Assembly: GCA_021815645.1 (NCBI GenBank)
Contig: JAKBAB010000008.1
Location: forward strand, 1-36,694
Direction: 5' to 3'
DNA from: Actinomycetes bacterium
GTDB lineage: Bacteria; Actinomycetota; Acidimicrobiia; Acidimicrobiales; RAAP-2
Length of the DNA: 36,694 nt
A program made the translations under genes and the position numbers. Shown in pieces: positions 15,452 to 23,859 of the stretch. Numbering within the stretch: position 1 is the stretch's first letter; each line of letters opens with the position of its first letter. The notes beneath the pieces were generated by a model. That model did no database searches. It was not told the origin of the DNA and saw nothing but the letters and a program-made list of their open reading frames with translations.

Positions 15452-15486
15452 TTCTCAGACAATTCTTAAAGTGTGTGCGATACATT
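15452..15486 (+). promoter_or_regulatory. Promoter region of secreted-protein gene
   Basis: TACATT (15481-15486) lies 6 bases before GTG 15493, giving a probable leaderless start. Upstream, TTCTC (15452-15456) and TTCTT (15463-15467) form an imperfect direct repeat with 11-base period, the spacing OmpR/PhoB-type regulators often use. Regulation by the neighbouring response regulator is a guess. Confidence 0.4.
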
Positions 15487-15492
15487 GGCCCA

Positions 15493-15840
15493 GTGCGGCA
15501 CGGTATGACTCGAGTATTCGTCGGACTTGGATTGGTCGCGACCCTCACCGTCTCGCTGCCGGCCGTCGCTTTCGCGAGCCACCGCCGCATCGAGGCCTCG
15601 TCGGCCCACCAGAATCACCCCAACCGCTTGTCGTACCGGTACCGTCGCCACCAGATTCAGCTTAAATTTCAAAACTCCGTCGCCAGTGCGCGCGTGAGCT
15701 ACCTCGAGGCACTCACCCTCGCGACCACCTCAGCCGAGCGCGCCAGCGCTCAGCAGGACTTTGAGGCCGCCATTATTGCCGCGGCGGCGATTCGAACCTC
15801 CGAACTCATTACGCTCGGACCACCCCCAAACTCCGCGTAA
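15493..15840 (+). CDS. Small secreted or anchored protein, unknown function
   Basis: I do not recognise a family. From GTG 15493 (or ATG 15505 in the same frame) it encodes 115 or 111 residues. The N-terminus is a typical signal peptide: Arg, then hydrophobic VFVGLGLVATLTVSLPAV, with AFA-like cleavage near residue 28. The mature part is basic (HRRIEASSAHQNHPNRLSYR, RYRRHQIQLKF) and then an Ala-rich helix (ATTSAERASAQQDFEAAIIAAAAI). No cysteines, no further membrane segment. It diverges from the two-component system, so it may be its target or sensor partner. Its stop is 8 bases from the convergent cold-shock-like gene. Confidence 0.65.
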   Translation: MRHGMTRVFVGLGLVATLTVSLPAVAFASHRRIEASSAHQNHPNRLSYRYRRHQIQLKFQNSVASARVSYLEALTLATTSAERASAQQDFEAAIIAAAAIRTSELITLGPPPNSA

Positions 15841-15848
15841 GAACCCAC

Positions 15849-16061
15849 TCACCCGCTGGAATCTACGGGCGTTACGGCGTCCACTTCGTCTCGCCCACGG
15901 TGACCAACCCGTCGCTGGCCCATCACGGCTATCCCCGGCGCGATCTCCCTCGATCCATCCGCAATAGCGACGCAGTGAAAGTAGTACTTCTCCCCCGACC
16001 GCGTGACGATATATCCGTCCCCGCGGTGGGCGTCGAACGCCGAGACGACTCCTCGAATCAC
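15849..16061 (-). CDS. Cold-shock-domain-like protein
   Basis: A 70-residue protein resembling a cold-shock domain: GVVSAFDAHRGDGYIVTRSG, then EKYYFHCVAIADG and IAPGIAV, following the pattern G-x-V-x-x-F-D ... G-x-G-x-I ... Y-F-H-C ... I-A-D-G. The RNP1-like (GDGYIV) and RNP2-like (YYFHC) segments differ from classic CspA, so nucleic-acid binding is likely but not certain. GTG 16061 forms a GTGA overlap with the ribH stop, making it the last gene of the riboflavin operon. No known role in flavin synthesis; the link may be only positional. Confidence 0.78.
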   Translation of the reverse strand: MIRGVVSAFDAHRGDGYIVTRSGEKYYFHCVAIADGSREIAPGIAVMGQRRVGHRGRDEVDAVTPVDSSG

Positions 16062-16597
16062 GGAGCACCGAGGGAGCCACGACGAAGTACCGAAACCATC
16101 TCGAGGGCGCTGCGTGCCGCTTCGCGCCCCTTATTGGTCTCATCGGGCAGCGAACGCTCCAGGGCCTGCGCCACCGTGTTGGTCGTAAGAACCCCGAAGA
16201 TGACGGGCACCCCCGTTTGGAGTTGCACCGTCTGAATACCGCGAGCGCACTCGTTGGCTACGACCTCGTAGTGGCCGGTATCGCCGCGAATCACGGCACC
16301 CAACGCAATTACGGCGTCGACCGGCCCCTCACGAACCGCGAAGGCCCGGGCGAGGATGGGAAGTTCAAAGGCCCCCGGCGCCCACGCGACTGACAAGTCA
16401 CGACGGTCAACGCCCGCCTCGGTAAGCCCCGCGATGGCGCCGTCGAGCAGTCGAGCCGTAATTGCCCCATTGAATCGAGCGCACACCAGGGCGACGCGGC
16501 GTCCGAGGCCCGAACTCTCGCCCTCCAGGTACTCACCGACCATCTGGCGGCGCCACTCCTCGTTGACGTCCACAATCGCTTCGTCACTGGACTTCAT
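16058..16597 (-). CDS. ribH: 6,7-dimethyl-8-ribityllumazine synthase
   Basis: Joins 3,4-dihydroxy-2-butanone 4-phosphate (from RibBA) with the RibD product to make lumazine, as a 60-mer or pentamer. 179 residues, with an N-terminal stretch of about 30 residues before the family core at RRVALVCARFNGAIT. Key parts: WAPGAFELPILA (substrate loop), ALGAVIRGDTGHYEVVANE with the catalytic His, and GVPVIFGVLTTNT. Starts at ATG 16597 inside the end of ribBA (14-base overlap) with GAGGGG upstream. Its product needs riboflavin synthase, whose gene (ribE) is not in this operon. Confidence 0.96.
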   Translation of the reverse strand: MKSSDEAIVDVNEEWRRQMVGEYLEGESSGLGRRVALVCARFNGAITARLLDGAIAGLTEAGVDRRDLSVAWAPGAFELPILARAFAVREGPVDAVIALGAVIRGDTGHYEVVANECARGIQTVQLQTGVPVIFGVLTTNTVAQALERSLPDETNKGREAARSALEMVSVLRRGSLGAP

Positions 16598-17804
16598 CGA
16601 GCCCCTCGAGCAGGTGGCCCATCCGTTCCCGCTTAGTCCTCAGGTACTCAATGTTAAAACTCGTCGGGAGGCTCTCGAGGGGGACTCGTTCAACGATCTG
16701 CAGACCGAAGCCCTCGAGTCCCCCGTACTTCATGGGATTATTGGTCATTAGACGCATTGAGGTAACCCCGAGGTCCACGAGGATTTGGGATCCGATCCCG
16801 TATTCGCGAGAGTCCACGGGGAGACCCTGCTCTAGATTCGCGTCAACGGTGTCGCGTCCCGACTCTTGCAGTGCGTAGGCCCGAATTTTGTGGCCGAGAC
16901 CGATGCCGCGGCCCTCGTGACCGCGAAGGTATACCACAACTCCAGCCCCCTCGGCGGCGATTTTGGCCAGCGCCGTGTGCAGTTGCGGCCCGCAGTCACA
17001 CCGTAACGACCCCAGAGCGTCGCCCGTCAGGCACTCGGAGTGTACCCGAACGAGCACCGCCGACGTCTCTTCGATTCGCCCGTACACCAGGGCCATGTGC
17101 TGCTCCCCGTCGAGCACGCTCTCGAATACGTAGGCGTGAAACTGGCCGTACTCCGTGGGCAGCGTAGCTTCAGCGACGCGCCGCACGAGCTTCTCGTGCC
17201 GACGTCGGTAACGGATGAGGTCGGCGATGGTGACGATGGGCAGTCCGTGCGCCGCGGCAAAATCGGCCAGCTCGGGTAGGCGCGCCATGTCCGCCTTGTC
17301 GGCCGACACAATTTCGCACAAGACTCCCGCGGGCTGCTTGCCGGCCAAGCGACATAGGTCAATTGTGGCCTCGGTGTGCCCGGCCCGTTTGAGCACGCCG
17401 CCCTCGCGGTAGCGCAGGGGAAAGATGTGACCCGGGCGATTCAAGTCCGTAGCCCTCGTCGTGGGGTCGATCAGCGCACGTACGGTGATCGCGCGGTCGT
17501 GGGCCGAGATTCCGGTCGTGGTGCCGTGTCGAAAGTCGACCGACACCGTGAAAGCGGTCCGTTGCGCTTCGGTGTTCGCCACGACCATGAGGGGCAAATT
17601 AAGTTCGTCGGCCCGGTGGCTCTCCAAAGGGACGCAGAACACCCCCGACGTGTATTCGAGGAAAAAGGCCATGGCCTCGGGCGTCACGTCCTGCGCGGCC
17701 ATGACGAGGTCGCCTTCATTTTCGCGGTCCTCGTCGTCGACGACGACGACCATGCCCCCGCCGCGCAACTGCGCAATCGCCTCTTCAATTGTCGATAGCT
17801 TCAT
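16584..17804 (-). CDS. ribBA: Bifunctional DHBP synthase / GTP cyclohydrolase II
   Basis: Supplies both branches of riboflavin synthesis. 406 residues. N-terminal RibB domain (1-200): DDEDRENEGDLVMAA (23-37, metal and substrate acids), RHGTTTGISAHDRA and RAGHTEATIDL. C-terminal RibA domain (about 205-400): zinc cysteines in CLTGDALGSLRCDCGPQ, then LRGHEGRGIGLGHKI (GTP/catalytic Arg), and NNPMKYGGLEGFGL. Both sets of motifs are intact. ATG 17804 overlaps the ribD stop by one base (TGATG). Normally ribE would sit between ribD and this gene. Confidence 0.97.
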   Translation of the reverse strand: MKLSTIEEAIAQLRGGGMVVVVDDEDRENEGDLVMAAQDVTPEAMAFFLEYTSGVFCVPLESHRADELNLPLMVVANTEAQRTAFTVSVDFRHGTTTGISAHDRAITVRALIDPTTRATDLNRPGHIFPLRYREGGVLKRAGHTEATIDLCRLAGKQPAGVLCEIVSADKADMARLPELADFAAAHGLPIVTIADLIRYRRRHEKLVRRVAEATLPTEYGQFHAYVFESVLDGEQHMALVYGRIEETSAVLVRVHSECLTGDALGSLRCDCGPQLHTALAKIAAEGAGVVVYLRGHEGRGIGLGHKIRAYALQESGRDTVDANLEQGLPVDSREYGIGSQILVDLGVTSMRLMTNNPMKYGGLEGFGLQIVERVPLESLPTSFNIEYLRTKRERMGHLLEGLDEVQ

Positions 17805-18790
17805 CAGATCTCCACCTCCAGACGAACGTCGTCGCCCACGCGCCGCACGTCAACGAAACGGCCCCGTCGCAAGGCATCCATCGTATGTGTCGTCAGCTCG
17901 GTCGTGGCGGTGAGGGTCTCGCGGGTCCCCGCGACCGCCGGTGCGACGTACCATACGACCCGGTTGACGAGCCCGGCGGCCAAAAAAGAGCTAGTCGTAC
18001 GCGGTCCCCCCTCAACCAACAGTTGAGTTACGTCGAGTCCCCCGAGAGTATCGAGCACCCCACCCAACTCCCCGCTGAGTTCGAGGCACGGCCGAACTCG
18101 AGCGCTCGCGGGCGCGCTACCTAACACCACGCGCAACGGCTCGAGGACGATGTCGTCAATTCGAGCGGTCAGGGCGGGATCGTCGGTGCGAATCGTACCG
18201 GCCCCAACCAGAATCGCCTGGCTCTGCGCCCGCAACACGTGGGCGTCTCGCCTCGCGTCGGAGGAGGTTATCCACTGGCTCGTTCCGTCGGCCATGGCCA
18301 CCACGCCGTCGAGCGTACTGGCCACTTTCGCCACGACGAAGGGACGACCGGTAGTGCGGTGCCACAGGTAGGGCGCCAACTGTTCTCGCACCTCGTGGTC
18401 ACCAACGCCGACCACGACCTCGACGCCCTCGGCCCGCAGTCGCGCGACGCCCCGTCCCGTCACGCGAGGGTCCGGGTCAACGAGCGCGACCACTACTCGA
18501 GAGACCCCCGCGGCCATTATCGCGTCGACGCAGGGGCCCGTACGGCCCACGTGGCAACAGGGTTCTAGAGTCACGTACATCGTCGCACCGCGCGCCCGCT
18601 CCCCGGCTCGGCGAAGAGCGACGACTTCGGCGTGCGCGTCACCGGGCGCTTGGGTGTGCCCCTCGCCCACGACCACGCCGCGCTCGCTCACGAGCACGGC
18701 GCCAACCCAGGGATTAGGGGGCGCGTGCCACCGAGCTTTTTCGGCCTCGGCGATCGCCATCGCCATCATCTCTTCCGGTGGCGACGTCAC
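17804..18790 (-). CDS. ribD: Bifunctional deaminase/reductase RibD
   Basis: Deaminates and then reduces the pyrimidine intermediate of riboflavin synthesis. 328 residues, a bit shorter than E. coli RibD (367). Deaminase domain (1-145): zinc ligands in DAHAEVVAL (His53, catalytic Glu55) and EPCCHVGRTGPC (Cys78, Cys87). Reductase domain (about 148-328): VAKVASTLDGVVAMADG, WITSSDARRDAHVLR, ILVGAGTIRTDDPALTAR and a late LLVEGGPRTTSSFL. GTG 18790 overlaps the rpe stop (GTGA), so it is coupled to rpe, and its TGA abuts ribBA. Confidence 0.95.
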   Translation of the reverse strand: MTSPPEEMMAMAIAEAEKARWHAPPNPWVGAVLVSERGVVVGEGHTQAPGDAHAEVVALRRAGERARGATMYVTLEPCCHVGRTGPCVDAIMAAGVSRVVVALVDPDPRVTGRGVARLRAEGVEVVVGVGDHEVREQLAPYLWHRTTGRPFVVAKVASTLDGVVAMADGTSQWITSSDARRDAHVLRAQSQAILVGAGTIRTDDPALTARIDDIVLEPLRVVLGSAPASARVRPCLELSGELGGVLDTLGGLDVTQLLVEGGPRTTSSFLAAGLVNRVVWYVAPAVAGTRETLTATTELTTHTMDALRRGRFVDVRRVGDDVRLEVEI

Positions 18791-19476
18791 CTCAAAACTC
18801 GCGCGGCCGACTCGCGAAGTTTCCGTGCGGCCACCAGTGGGTCGTCGTGGGCAAAGATCGCCGAACCAGCGACGAGCACGTTAGCGCCCGCTCGAACGGC
18901 TTGCGGAGCCGTCTCGGGGTCGATCCCACCGTCAACTTCGATGTCGAGAGAAAGTCCGCGACGATCGACTTCGCGCCGGACCTCGACGACTTTTTCCATG
19001 ACTTCGACCATAAAACGTTGACCGCCAAAACCGGGAAAGACCGTCATGAGCAGCACGAGGTCCACGTCATTTAGAAAGGGCGCCACCTCCGACGCGGGCG
19101 TATCGGGATTCACGGCCAAACCGACTCGTAAGCCCAGATCACGCGCGTGGCGTATTAACTTCGCCGTGTCGCCCACCTCCACGTGCACCGTGCACCCGTC
19201 CGCGCCCGCCGTAGCGAAGGCCTCTAAAAAGCGGCCGGGCTCACTCATCATGAGGTGACAGTCGAAGAACTTCGCGCTGTAGCGCCGAAGGGACGCAACG
19301 ACCGCAGGTCCGAGGGAGACGTTCGGCACGAAATGGCCGTCCATCACATCGACGTGGAGCCAATCGGTTTCGCCGTCCACGCTCTGCACCGCTCGGGCCA
19401 ACTCCCCAAAGTCGGCCGCCAGAATCGACGGCGCCACGCGCAGTGCACCCGTCGCTCCCGCGTCAATAGCCGTCAC
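18787..19476 (-). CDS. rpe: Ribulose-phosphate 3-epimerase
   Basis: Interconverts ribulose 5-phosphate and xylulose 5-phosphate in the pentose phosphate pathway; ribulose 5-phosphate is also the RibB substrate, so placement at the head of the rib operon makes metabolic sense. 229 residues, TIM barrel. Motifs: VAPSILAADFGELA, WLHVDVMDGHFVPN (metal His and Asp), FDCHLMM, MTVFPGFGGQRF and EVDGGIDPETA. GTG 19476 with TAGGCT 6 bases upstream suggests a separate leaderless promoter, in the 29-base gap after fmt. Confidence 0.97.
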   Translation of the reverse strand: MTAIDAGATGALRVAPSILAADFGELARAVQSVDGETDWLHVDVMDGHFVPNVSLGPAVVASLRRYSAKFFDCHLMMSEPGRFLEAFATAGADGCTVHVEVGDTAKLIRHARDLGLRVGLAVNPDTPASEVAPFLNDVDLVLLMTVFPGFGGQRFMVEVMEKVVEVRREVDRRGLSLDIEVDGGIDPETAPQAVRAGANVLVAGSAIFAHDDPLVAARKLRESAARVLR

Positions 19477-19482
19477 GGCTGT

Positions 19483-19488
19483 AGCCTA
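19483..19488 (-). promoter_or_regulatory. -10 hexamer, probable leaderless start of rpe-rib operon
   Basis: TAGGCT on the minus strand, 6 bases before the rpe GTG, with no Shine-Dalgarno between. Lies in the short gap after fmt, so rpe-rib may be transcribed apart from def-fmt. No clear -35. Confidence 0.5.
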
Positions 19489-19505
19489 GAACGTGACCTC
19501 GGCCG

Positions 19506-20378
19506 CTACGACCACGTCGTCTCTTCTTTCGACGCACGCCCGGTGAACCACCACTGTCGACCACTCACCACCGTCGACCCGCCGGGTTGAACTTCTAAAA
19601 GGACCACGCTGCCGTCGCGAAGACCCACGACCAAATCGTGGCCGATGAGGTGAAAGCGCCCTTCGGGGACCGGCGCGTCGCTCGGACACGCCCGGTGGAC
19701 GATGAGCCGCGTTGGGCCCGCGAAGAGGTGAGCGCCCCCGAGACGCACGGTGCGCACGAACGTGGTGACGTCAAGGCGCGGCGAGAGTCGACGGTCCAGC
19801 GAAGTAATTTTGGACGCGTAGGTCACCGGGCCCACTTGAGGTGTCGAGTTCCCGAGCAACGTAGGGGTGTCGAGCACCTCGAGCAGGGCCGACGCTCCAA
19901 CGACCGCCAGCTCTCGAGTGAGGTCGTCCACGGTTTTCTCTCCCACCTCCACGGTTCGAACGAGGTGAATCGGGCCGGTGTCGAGGGTCGGCTCTAACGT
20001 CATTATGGACACGCCCGTAACCGAATCTCCGGCCAGGACCGCGTGATGCACCGGCGCCGCGCCGCGCCACCGCGGCAGAAGTGAAAAATGAACGTTCAAC
20101 ATTGGAGTCGTGGCGAGTAACGACGCCGGAATCAATGCCCCGAAGGCGACCACTACGGCCCTTTCCACGTCTACTTCGCGCACCGCGGCCACGTCGTGGG
20201 CGACGGGCACCGCACGCTGCGTCGCGCGCCGCTTCACGGCGCTCGGCGACGTCTTTCCCCCTCGCCCCCGACGGCGATCCGGCCCGGTCACGACCAGGGC
20301 GACGTCGTGGCCGTGATCGAGGAGTGCGTCGAGAGTCACCACGGCGGCCTCGGGTGTACCGAGGAACGCGACGCGCAC
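19506..20378 (-). CDS. fmt: Methionyl-tRNA formyltransferase
   Basis: Formylates initiator Met-tRNA with 10-formyl-THF. 290 residues, slightly short of the usual 310-320. MRVAFLGTPEAAVVTLDALL begins the catalytic domain; LNVHFSLLPRWRGAAPV carries the active-site Asn and His, and LEPTLDTGPI the Asp. C-terminal OB-fold domain about 200-290 (VRLGGAHLFAG ... VVGLRDGSVVLLEVQP). GTG 20378 immediately follows the def TAA. Pairing with def is classic, as one enzyme adds and the other removes the formyl group. rsmB, often next, is absent. Confidence 0.96.
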   Translation of the reverse strand: MRVAFLGTPEAAVVTLDALLDHGHDVALVVTGPDRRRGRGGKTSPSAVKRRATQRAVPVAHDVAAVREVDVERAVVVAFGALIPASLLATTPMLNVHFSLLPRWRGAAPVHHAVLAGDSVTGVSIMTLEPTLDTGPIHLVRTVEVGEKTVDDLTRELAVVGASALLEVLDTPTLLGNSTPQVGPVTYASKITSLDRRLSPRLDVTTFVRTVRLGGAHLFAGPTRLIVHRACPSDAPVPEGRFHLIGHDLVVGLRDGSVVLLEVQPGGSTVVSGRQWWFTGRASKEETTWS

Positions 20379-20912
20379 TTAGTCGCCGAGCAGTTGACGA
20401 AGCCCGTCGGGATCGCCGGGCGCCAGCGAGAGTCGCCGTCGGCGAAGGAGCCGTTTGGCGTCACGGCGCTGATCGTCGGTCAGCCGCTCCACCAGCAAGA
20501 CACCGTCTAGGTGGTCGACCTCGTGCTGGAAAATCCGAGCTTCGTACTCTTCGGCCTCGATGTCAATCGCCTGGCCGTCCAGGCCAACCCCGCGAAGGTG
20601 TACGGCGTTAGGTCTTACGATCTCCCAGGAGAGTCCCGGCACGGAGAGGCAGCCCTCCTCGTACACCCACTCCCCCGAAGTCTCCACGATAACCGGGTTG
20701 ATAATTACTTTGGGACCGTCGCCCTTGTCGTAAACGAACAGGCGCTTTTGAACTCCTACTTGATTGGCCGCAAGGCCGACCCCGGGGGCATCGATCATCG
20801 TTTCGATCATCACCTGCGCCAACGCCGCGATCCTTGAGTCAATCTCGTCCACGTTCGTGGTTTCGTTAGTGAGAACGGGGTCGCCGTAGGTGCGAATTGG
20901 CAGCGTGGGCAC
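20379..20912 (-). CDS. def: Peptide deformylase
   Basis: Metalloenzyme that removes the N-formyl group from new proteins. 177 residues. All three motifs are intact: GVGLAANQVG (44-53), EGCLSVP (86-92, metal Cys88) and QHEVDHLDG (129-137, His130, Glu131, His134). A charged C-terminal tail follows. GTG 20912 has TAGTGT 6 bases upstream; GGAG lies directly against the GTG, too close for a normal Shine-Dalgarno, so the leaderless reading is favoured. First gene of def-fmt. Confidence 0.97.
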   Translation of the reverse strand: MPTLPIRTYGDPVLTNETTNVDEIDSRIAALAQVMIETMIDAPGVGLAANQVGVQKRLFVYDKGDGPKVIINPVIVETSGEWVYEEGCLSVPGLSWEIVRPNAVHLRGVGLDGQAIDIEAEEYEARIFQHEVDHLDGVLLVERLTDDQRRDAKRLLRRRRLSLAPGDPDGLRQLLGD

Positions 20913-20918
20913 CTCCGT

Positions 20919-20924
20919 ACACTA
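20919..20924 (-). promoter_or_regulatory. -10 hexamer, probable leaderless start of def-fmt
   Basis: TAGTGT on the minus strand, 6 bases before the def GTG, in the 35-base gap after priA. GGAG directly adjoining the GTG is an alternative, but its spacing is too short to act as an ordinary ribosome site. Confidence 0.45.
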
Positions 20925-20947
20925 CCGGTTGTCGATTGGCCAGTCTC

Positions 20948-22663
20948 TCACTGAACGGCTACGCGAATCCGAGAACCCGGTCTCTCGGCGGCGCGCAGTG
21001 CACTCGTTAAGGTGTCCACGTCCCGAGCGCGCAGCGTGAATCCTTCGGCACTGGGCGAAACCGAAATTTCGGGCGAAGAGAGCCCGCTCACGAACTCGAG
21101 CGCACCGTCGCCCGACACGCTAGCGATGGCGCCGTAGGGGGGCAGCGCTAGGAGGCGAGCGGTGGCCACCTCGTCTTCGATCAGGGCGTCGAACTGGCCA
21201 CTGACGAGGGCGTCCACGACGACGTCACGGACGCGACGCGTCTGAATCACGACGTGTCCTCGTCCTTCGCGTCGCGATCCCACAAGTCTTCCGGCACGAC
21301 CCACGGCGCTCACCGCCGCGTGGCGCGCTCCCACACGAGGAGCGAGCAGGTACTGGTCAAAGTCGGCGAAGATAACCACCGCGCACCGGCGAACCCGCGT
21401 TAGCACGGCTTCGGTTCCCACGACGACTCTGGTCAGAGCACCGCCGTCGAGGGCCCCCGGGGCCGCGGCCGTGAGGGTCGTTACCGGTTGACCGAGTTGG
21501 TCGCCCACGTCTCGCGCCACTGTCTTCACCCCTGATATCACGTTTTTTAATTTGGTGGACCCGCACTCTCGACAGAATCTCGCTCGTCGCTCGTGGTCGT
21601 CGGCGCAGGCCAGCGCGTCGCCGTCTTCGCGTTCGGCCTGCGCGCAGATGGCGCAGCGGGCCAGTTCTCCGCAGCGCGAGCACGCGACCAGCCGCCCGGC
21701 GCCGAGCCTTTGAGAGATGACCACGACCGCTACCGACTCAGAGCCGGCAAGCGCTCGGTGCGCCGCGTCCAGTGCACCGGGGGCCAAGACGCCCTCGTGG
21801 GGATCTCGGTCCCGTCGGTCTATGGGCTGCACCCGCGGCCACCCGCCCACCGCGTCGGGTCCCCGTTGGTAGGTGCCCCCTTCGAGCAGGGCCGCCGAGG
21901 GCAACATCGAGGTAAACCAAACGGGTGCGCCGTCGCGAGAGCAGCGTTCTCGCAGCATGCTCACCACGTCCCACGTGGGTGCCGCACTCGAGCGAAGTGC
22001 TTCGTCGTCGGCGTCAATTACGACGGCCCCCGACACGCGCGGCACCGGTGCGAGGGCGGTGCCGCGCGAACCCACCACGACGGGCCAACCGGCCCGGGCG
22101 CGCTCCCACTGACTATCGCCCGAAGCGACCGGACACCCGCGCTGCTCCAAGCGACCGCGCAGGCGCGACGCCCACCCTTCGTAGGGCACGATGACGAGAA
22201 GCGACCCGTCACTTCGGCGAGTCTCGTCGTACGCGGCGAGGACCAGTCCCAGCGGATCTAAGGTCGGCGCGAGGTGAATAACGCCCGGTGCAATATGAAC
22301 CGCCGTCGCCGCGACGTTCTCGGCGAGTGGTGCCTTCGCGGGAACGCTCGGGAGGGTCGTCACCACCCGAGCGGGGGACGCACTCGCCAAAAACCGGGCC
22401 CACGGGGCGTACCAGCGACGCGCGGCCCAATCTAGGAGCGAAACCAACTCCGGCGGTGGACCCAGTCCGAGCCACTTTCGGACCGGCTTAAGTTCGCCAT
22501 CTACCGTGGCGTCACCGACCACCCAGCCCCTCACGGAGCGGTGGTTAAAATCGACCCGGACCCGGTCACCAACCGTGAAGCGATCTTCGTCGCCAATTGA
22601 GTAGTCGAAGGTACGGTCTACGGCCGCCACCTCCGTCACGATCTTTACCGCGCGCGCGGCCAC
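20948..22663 (-). CDS. priA: PriA-like primosomal protein, helicase motifs lost
   Basis: Replication-restart protein PriA family. 571 residues, shorter than helicase-active PriA (about 730). The N-terminal DNA-binding part (VDRTFDYSIGDEDRFTVGDRVRVDFN, here shown as its key start VDRTFDYSI) and the zinc cluster (CSRCGELARCAICA ... CRECGS, around 330-370) are kept. The Walker A GxGKT is absent where expected, and the DEAH box is replaced by VVIDADDEAL. This matches the known actinobacterial form thought to lack ATPase activity. GTG 22663 overlaps the metK TAG by one base. Confidence 0.88.
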   Translation of the reverse strand: MAARAVKIVTEVAAVDRTFDYSIGDEDRFTVGDRVRVDFNHRSVRGWVVGDATVDGELKPVRKWLGLGPPPELVSLLDWAARRWYAPWARFLASASPARVVTTLPSVPAKAPLAENVAATAVHIAPGVIHLAPTLDPLGLVLAAYDETRRSDGSLLVIVPYEGWASRLRGRLEQRGCPVASGDSQWERARAGWPVVVGSRGTALAPVPRVSGAVVIDADDEALRSSAAPTWDVVSMLRERCSRDGAPVWFTSMLPSAALLEGGTYQRGPDAVGGWPRVQPIDRRDRDPHEGVLAPGALDAAHRALAGSESVAVVVISQRLGAGRLVACSRCGELARCAICAQAEREDGDALACADDHERRARFCRECGSTKLKNVISGVKTVARDVGDQLGQPVTTLTAAAPGALDGGALTRVVVGTEAVLTRVRRCAVVIFADFDQYLLAPRVGARHAAVSAVGRAGRLVGSRREGRGHVVIQTRRVRDVVVDALVSGQFDALIEDEVATARLLALPPYGAIASVSGDGALEFVSGLSSPEISVSPSAEGFTLRARDVDTLTSALRAAERPGSRIRVAVQ

Positions 22664-23859
22664 TACGTGAGCGAGAGTTCCCGGCGCAGGTCGTCGAGTC
22701 GCGGGGTCTGCTCCCAGGTAAAGCCTTGATCACTGCGGCCAAAGTGTCCGTAGGCCGCGGTTCGCTGGTAGAGGGGTCGGCGCAAATCGAGGTCTCGAAT
22801 AATCGCGGCCGGGCGCAGATCGAACAACGCGTCGACCGCTTTGGCGATGGCCGCGCGATCCACTCGCTCGGTGCCGAAAGTCTCCACGAGTACCGAGACG
22901 GGTCGAGCCACGCCAATGGCGTAGGCGACTTGCACCTCACAGCGTTGGGCGGCGCCGGCGGCGACCACGTGCTTGGCGACCCAACGTGCGGCGTAGGCCG
23001 CCGATCGATCGACCTTCGAGGGGTCTTTCCCCGAGAACGCGCCACCGCCGTGGCGGGCCATGCCCCCGTAGGTGTCGACAATGATCTTGCGTCCCGTCAG
23101 TCCCGCGTCCGCGTGCGGTCCGCCGAGCACGAACTTGCCCGATGGGTTCACGTAGGTGCGCATGGACGACGTGTCGAGGTCCGCGGGCAACATTGGCCGT
23201 ATCACGTGCTCGAGAATGTCTCGCTCAATTACGTCGTGGTGATATCCGTCCTCGTGCTGCGTGGAGATGAGTACGGTATCGACGCCGACCGGGCGGCCGT
23301 CCTCGTAAACAATGGTTACTTGAGTTTTACCGTCAGGACGCAGGTAGGGAACTTCCCCGCTGCGTCGTACTTGGGCGAGGCGCATCGATAAACGGTGCGC
23401 CAGCCAGATCGGCAGGGGCATGAAGTCGTCGTTATCGGAACAGGCGTAGCCGAACATCATGCCCTGATCGCCCGCGCCCAGGGAGTTCATCTCGTCTTCA
23501 CCACCGGAGCCACTTCGGTTTTCCAGCGCCACGTCGACACCGCCCGCGATGTCGGGACTCTGCTTATCTAGTGAAACCAGCACCGCGCAGTTTCGCCCGT
23601 CGAAACCCTTCGCGCCGTCGTCGTAGCCAATATCCACGACCGTTCGACGAACGATTGAGGTTATGTCGACGACCGCGGAGGTTGATATCTCCCCCGCCAC
23701 CACGCACAGACCCGTCGTCAGCAAGGTCTCGCAGGCGACCCGGGCCGCCGAATCTTGGCTCAAAATCGCGTCCAGTACGGCGTCGGATATTTGGTCGGCG
23801 ATCTTGTCGGGGTGTCCCTCGGTGACCGATTCCGAAGTAAACAGGGTTCGGTCCGTCAT
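22663..23859 (-). CDS. metK: S-adenosylmethionine synthetase
   Basis: Makes AdoMet from methionine and ATP. 398 residues, typical. [20 protein letters not shown] (9-28) is the ATP/methionine-binding start; [13 protein letters not shown] is signature 1 and [19 protein letters not shown] signature 2, both intact. DLRRELSLT at the C-terminus. ATG 23859 overlaps the coaBC stop as ATGA. Supplies AdoMet used by, for example, the methyltransferase at 10632. No SAM riboswitch is expected or seen, since the gene lies within an operon. Confidence 0.98.
   Translation of the reverse strand: MTDRTLFTSESVTEGHPDKIADQISDAVLDAILSQDSAARVACETLLTTGLCVVAGEISTSAVVDITSIVRRTVVDIGYDDGAKGFDGRNCAVLVSLDKQSPDIAGGVDVALENRSGSGGEDEMNSLGAGDQGMMFGYACSDNDDFMPLPIWLAHRLSMRLAQVRRSGEVPYLRPDGKTQVTIVYEDGRPVGVDTVLISTQHEDGYHHDVIERDILEHVIRPMLPADLDTSSMRTYVNPSGKFVLGGPHADAGLTGRKIIVDTYGGMARHGGGAFSGKDPSKVDRSAAYAARWVAKHVVAAGAAQRCEVQVAYAIGVARPVSVLVETFGTERVDRAAIAKAVDALFDLRPAAIIRDLDLRRPLYQRTAAYGHFGRSDQGFTWEQTPRLDDLRRELSLT

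Noticed and set aside
19477-19505. FMN riboswitch ahead of the rib genes
   Set aside because: The upstream gap is 29 bases, far too short for an FMN aptamer.
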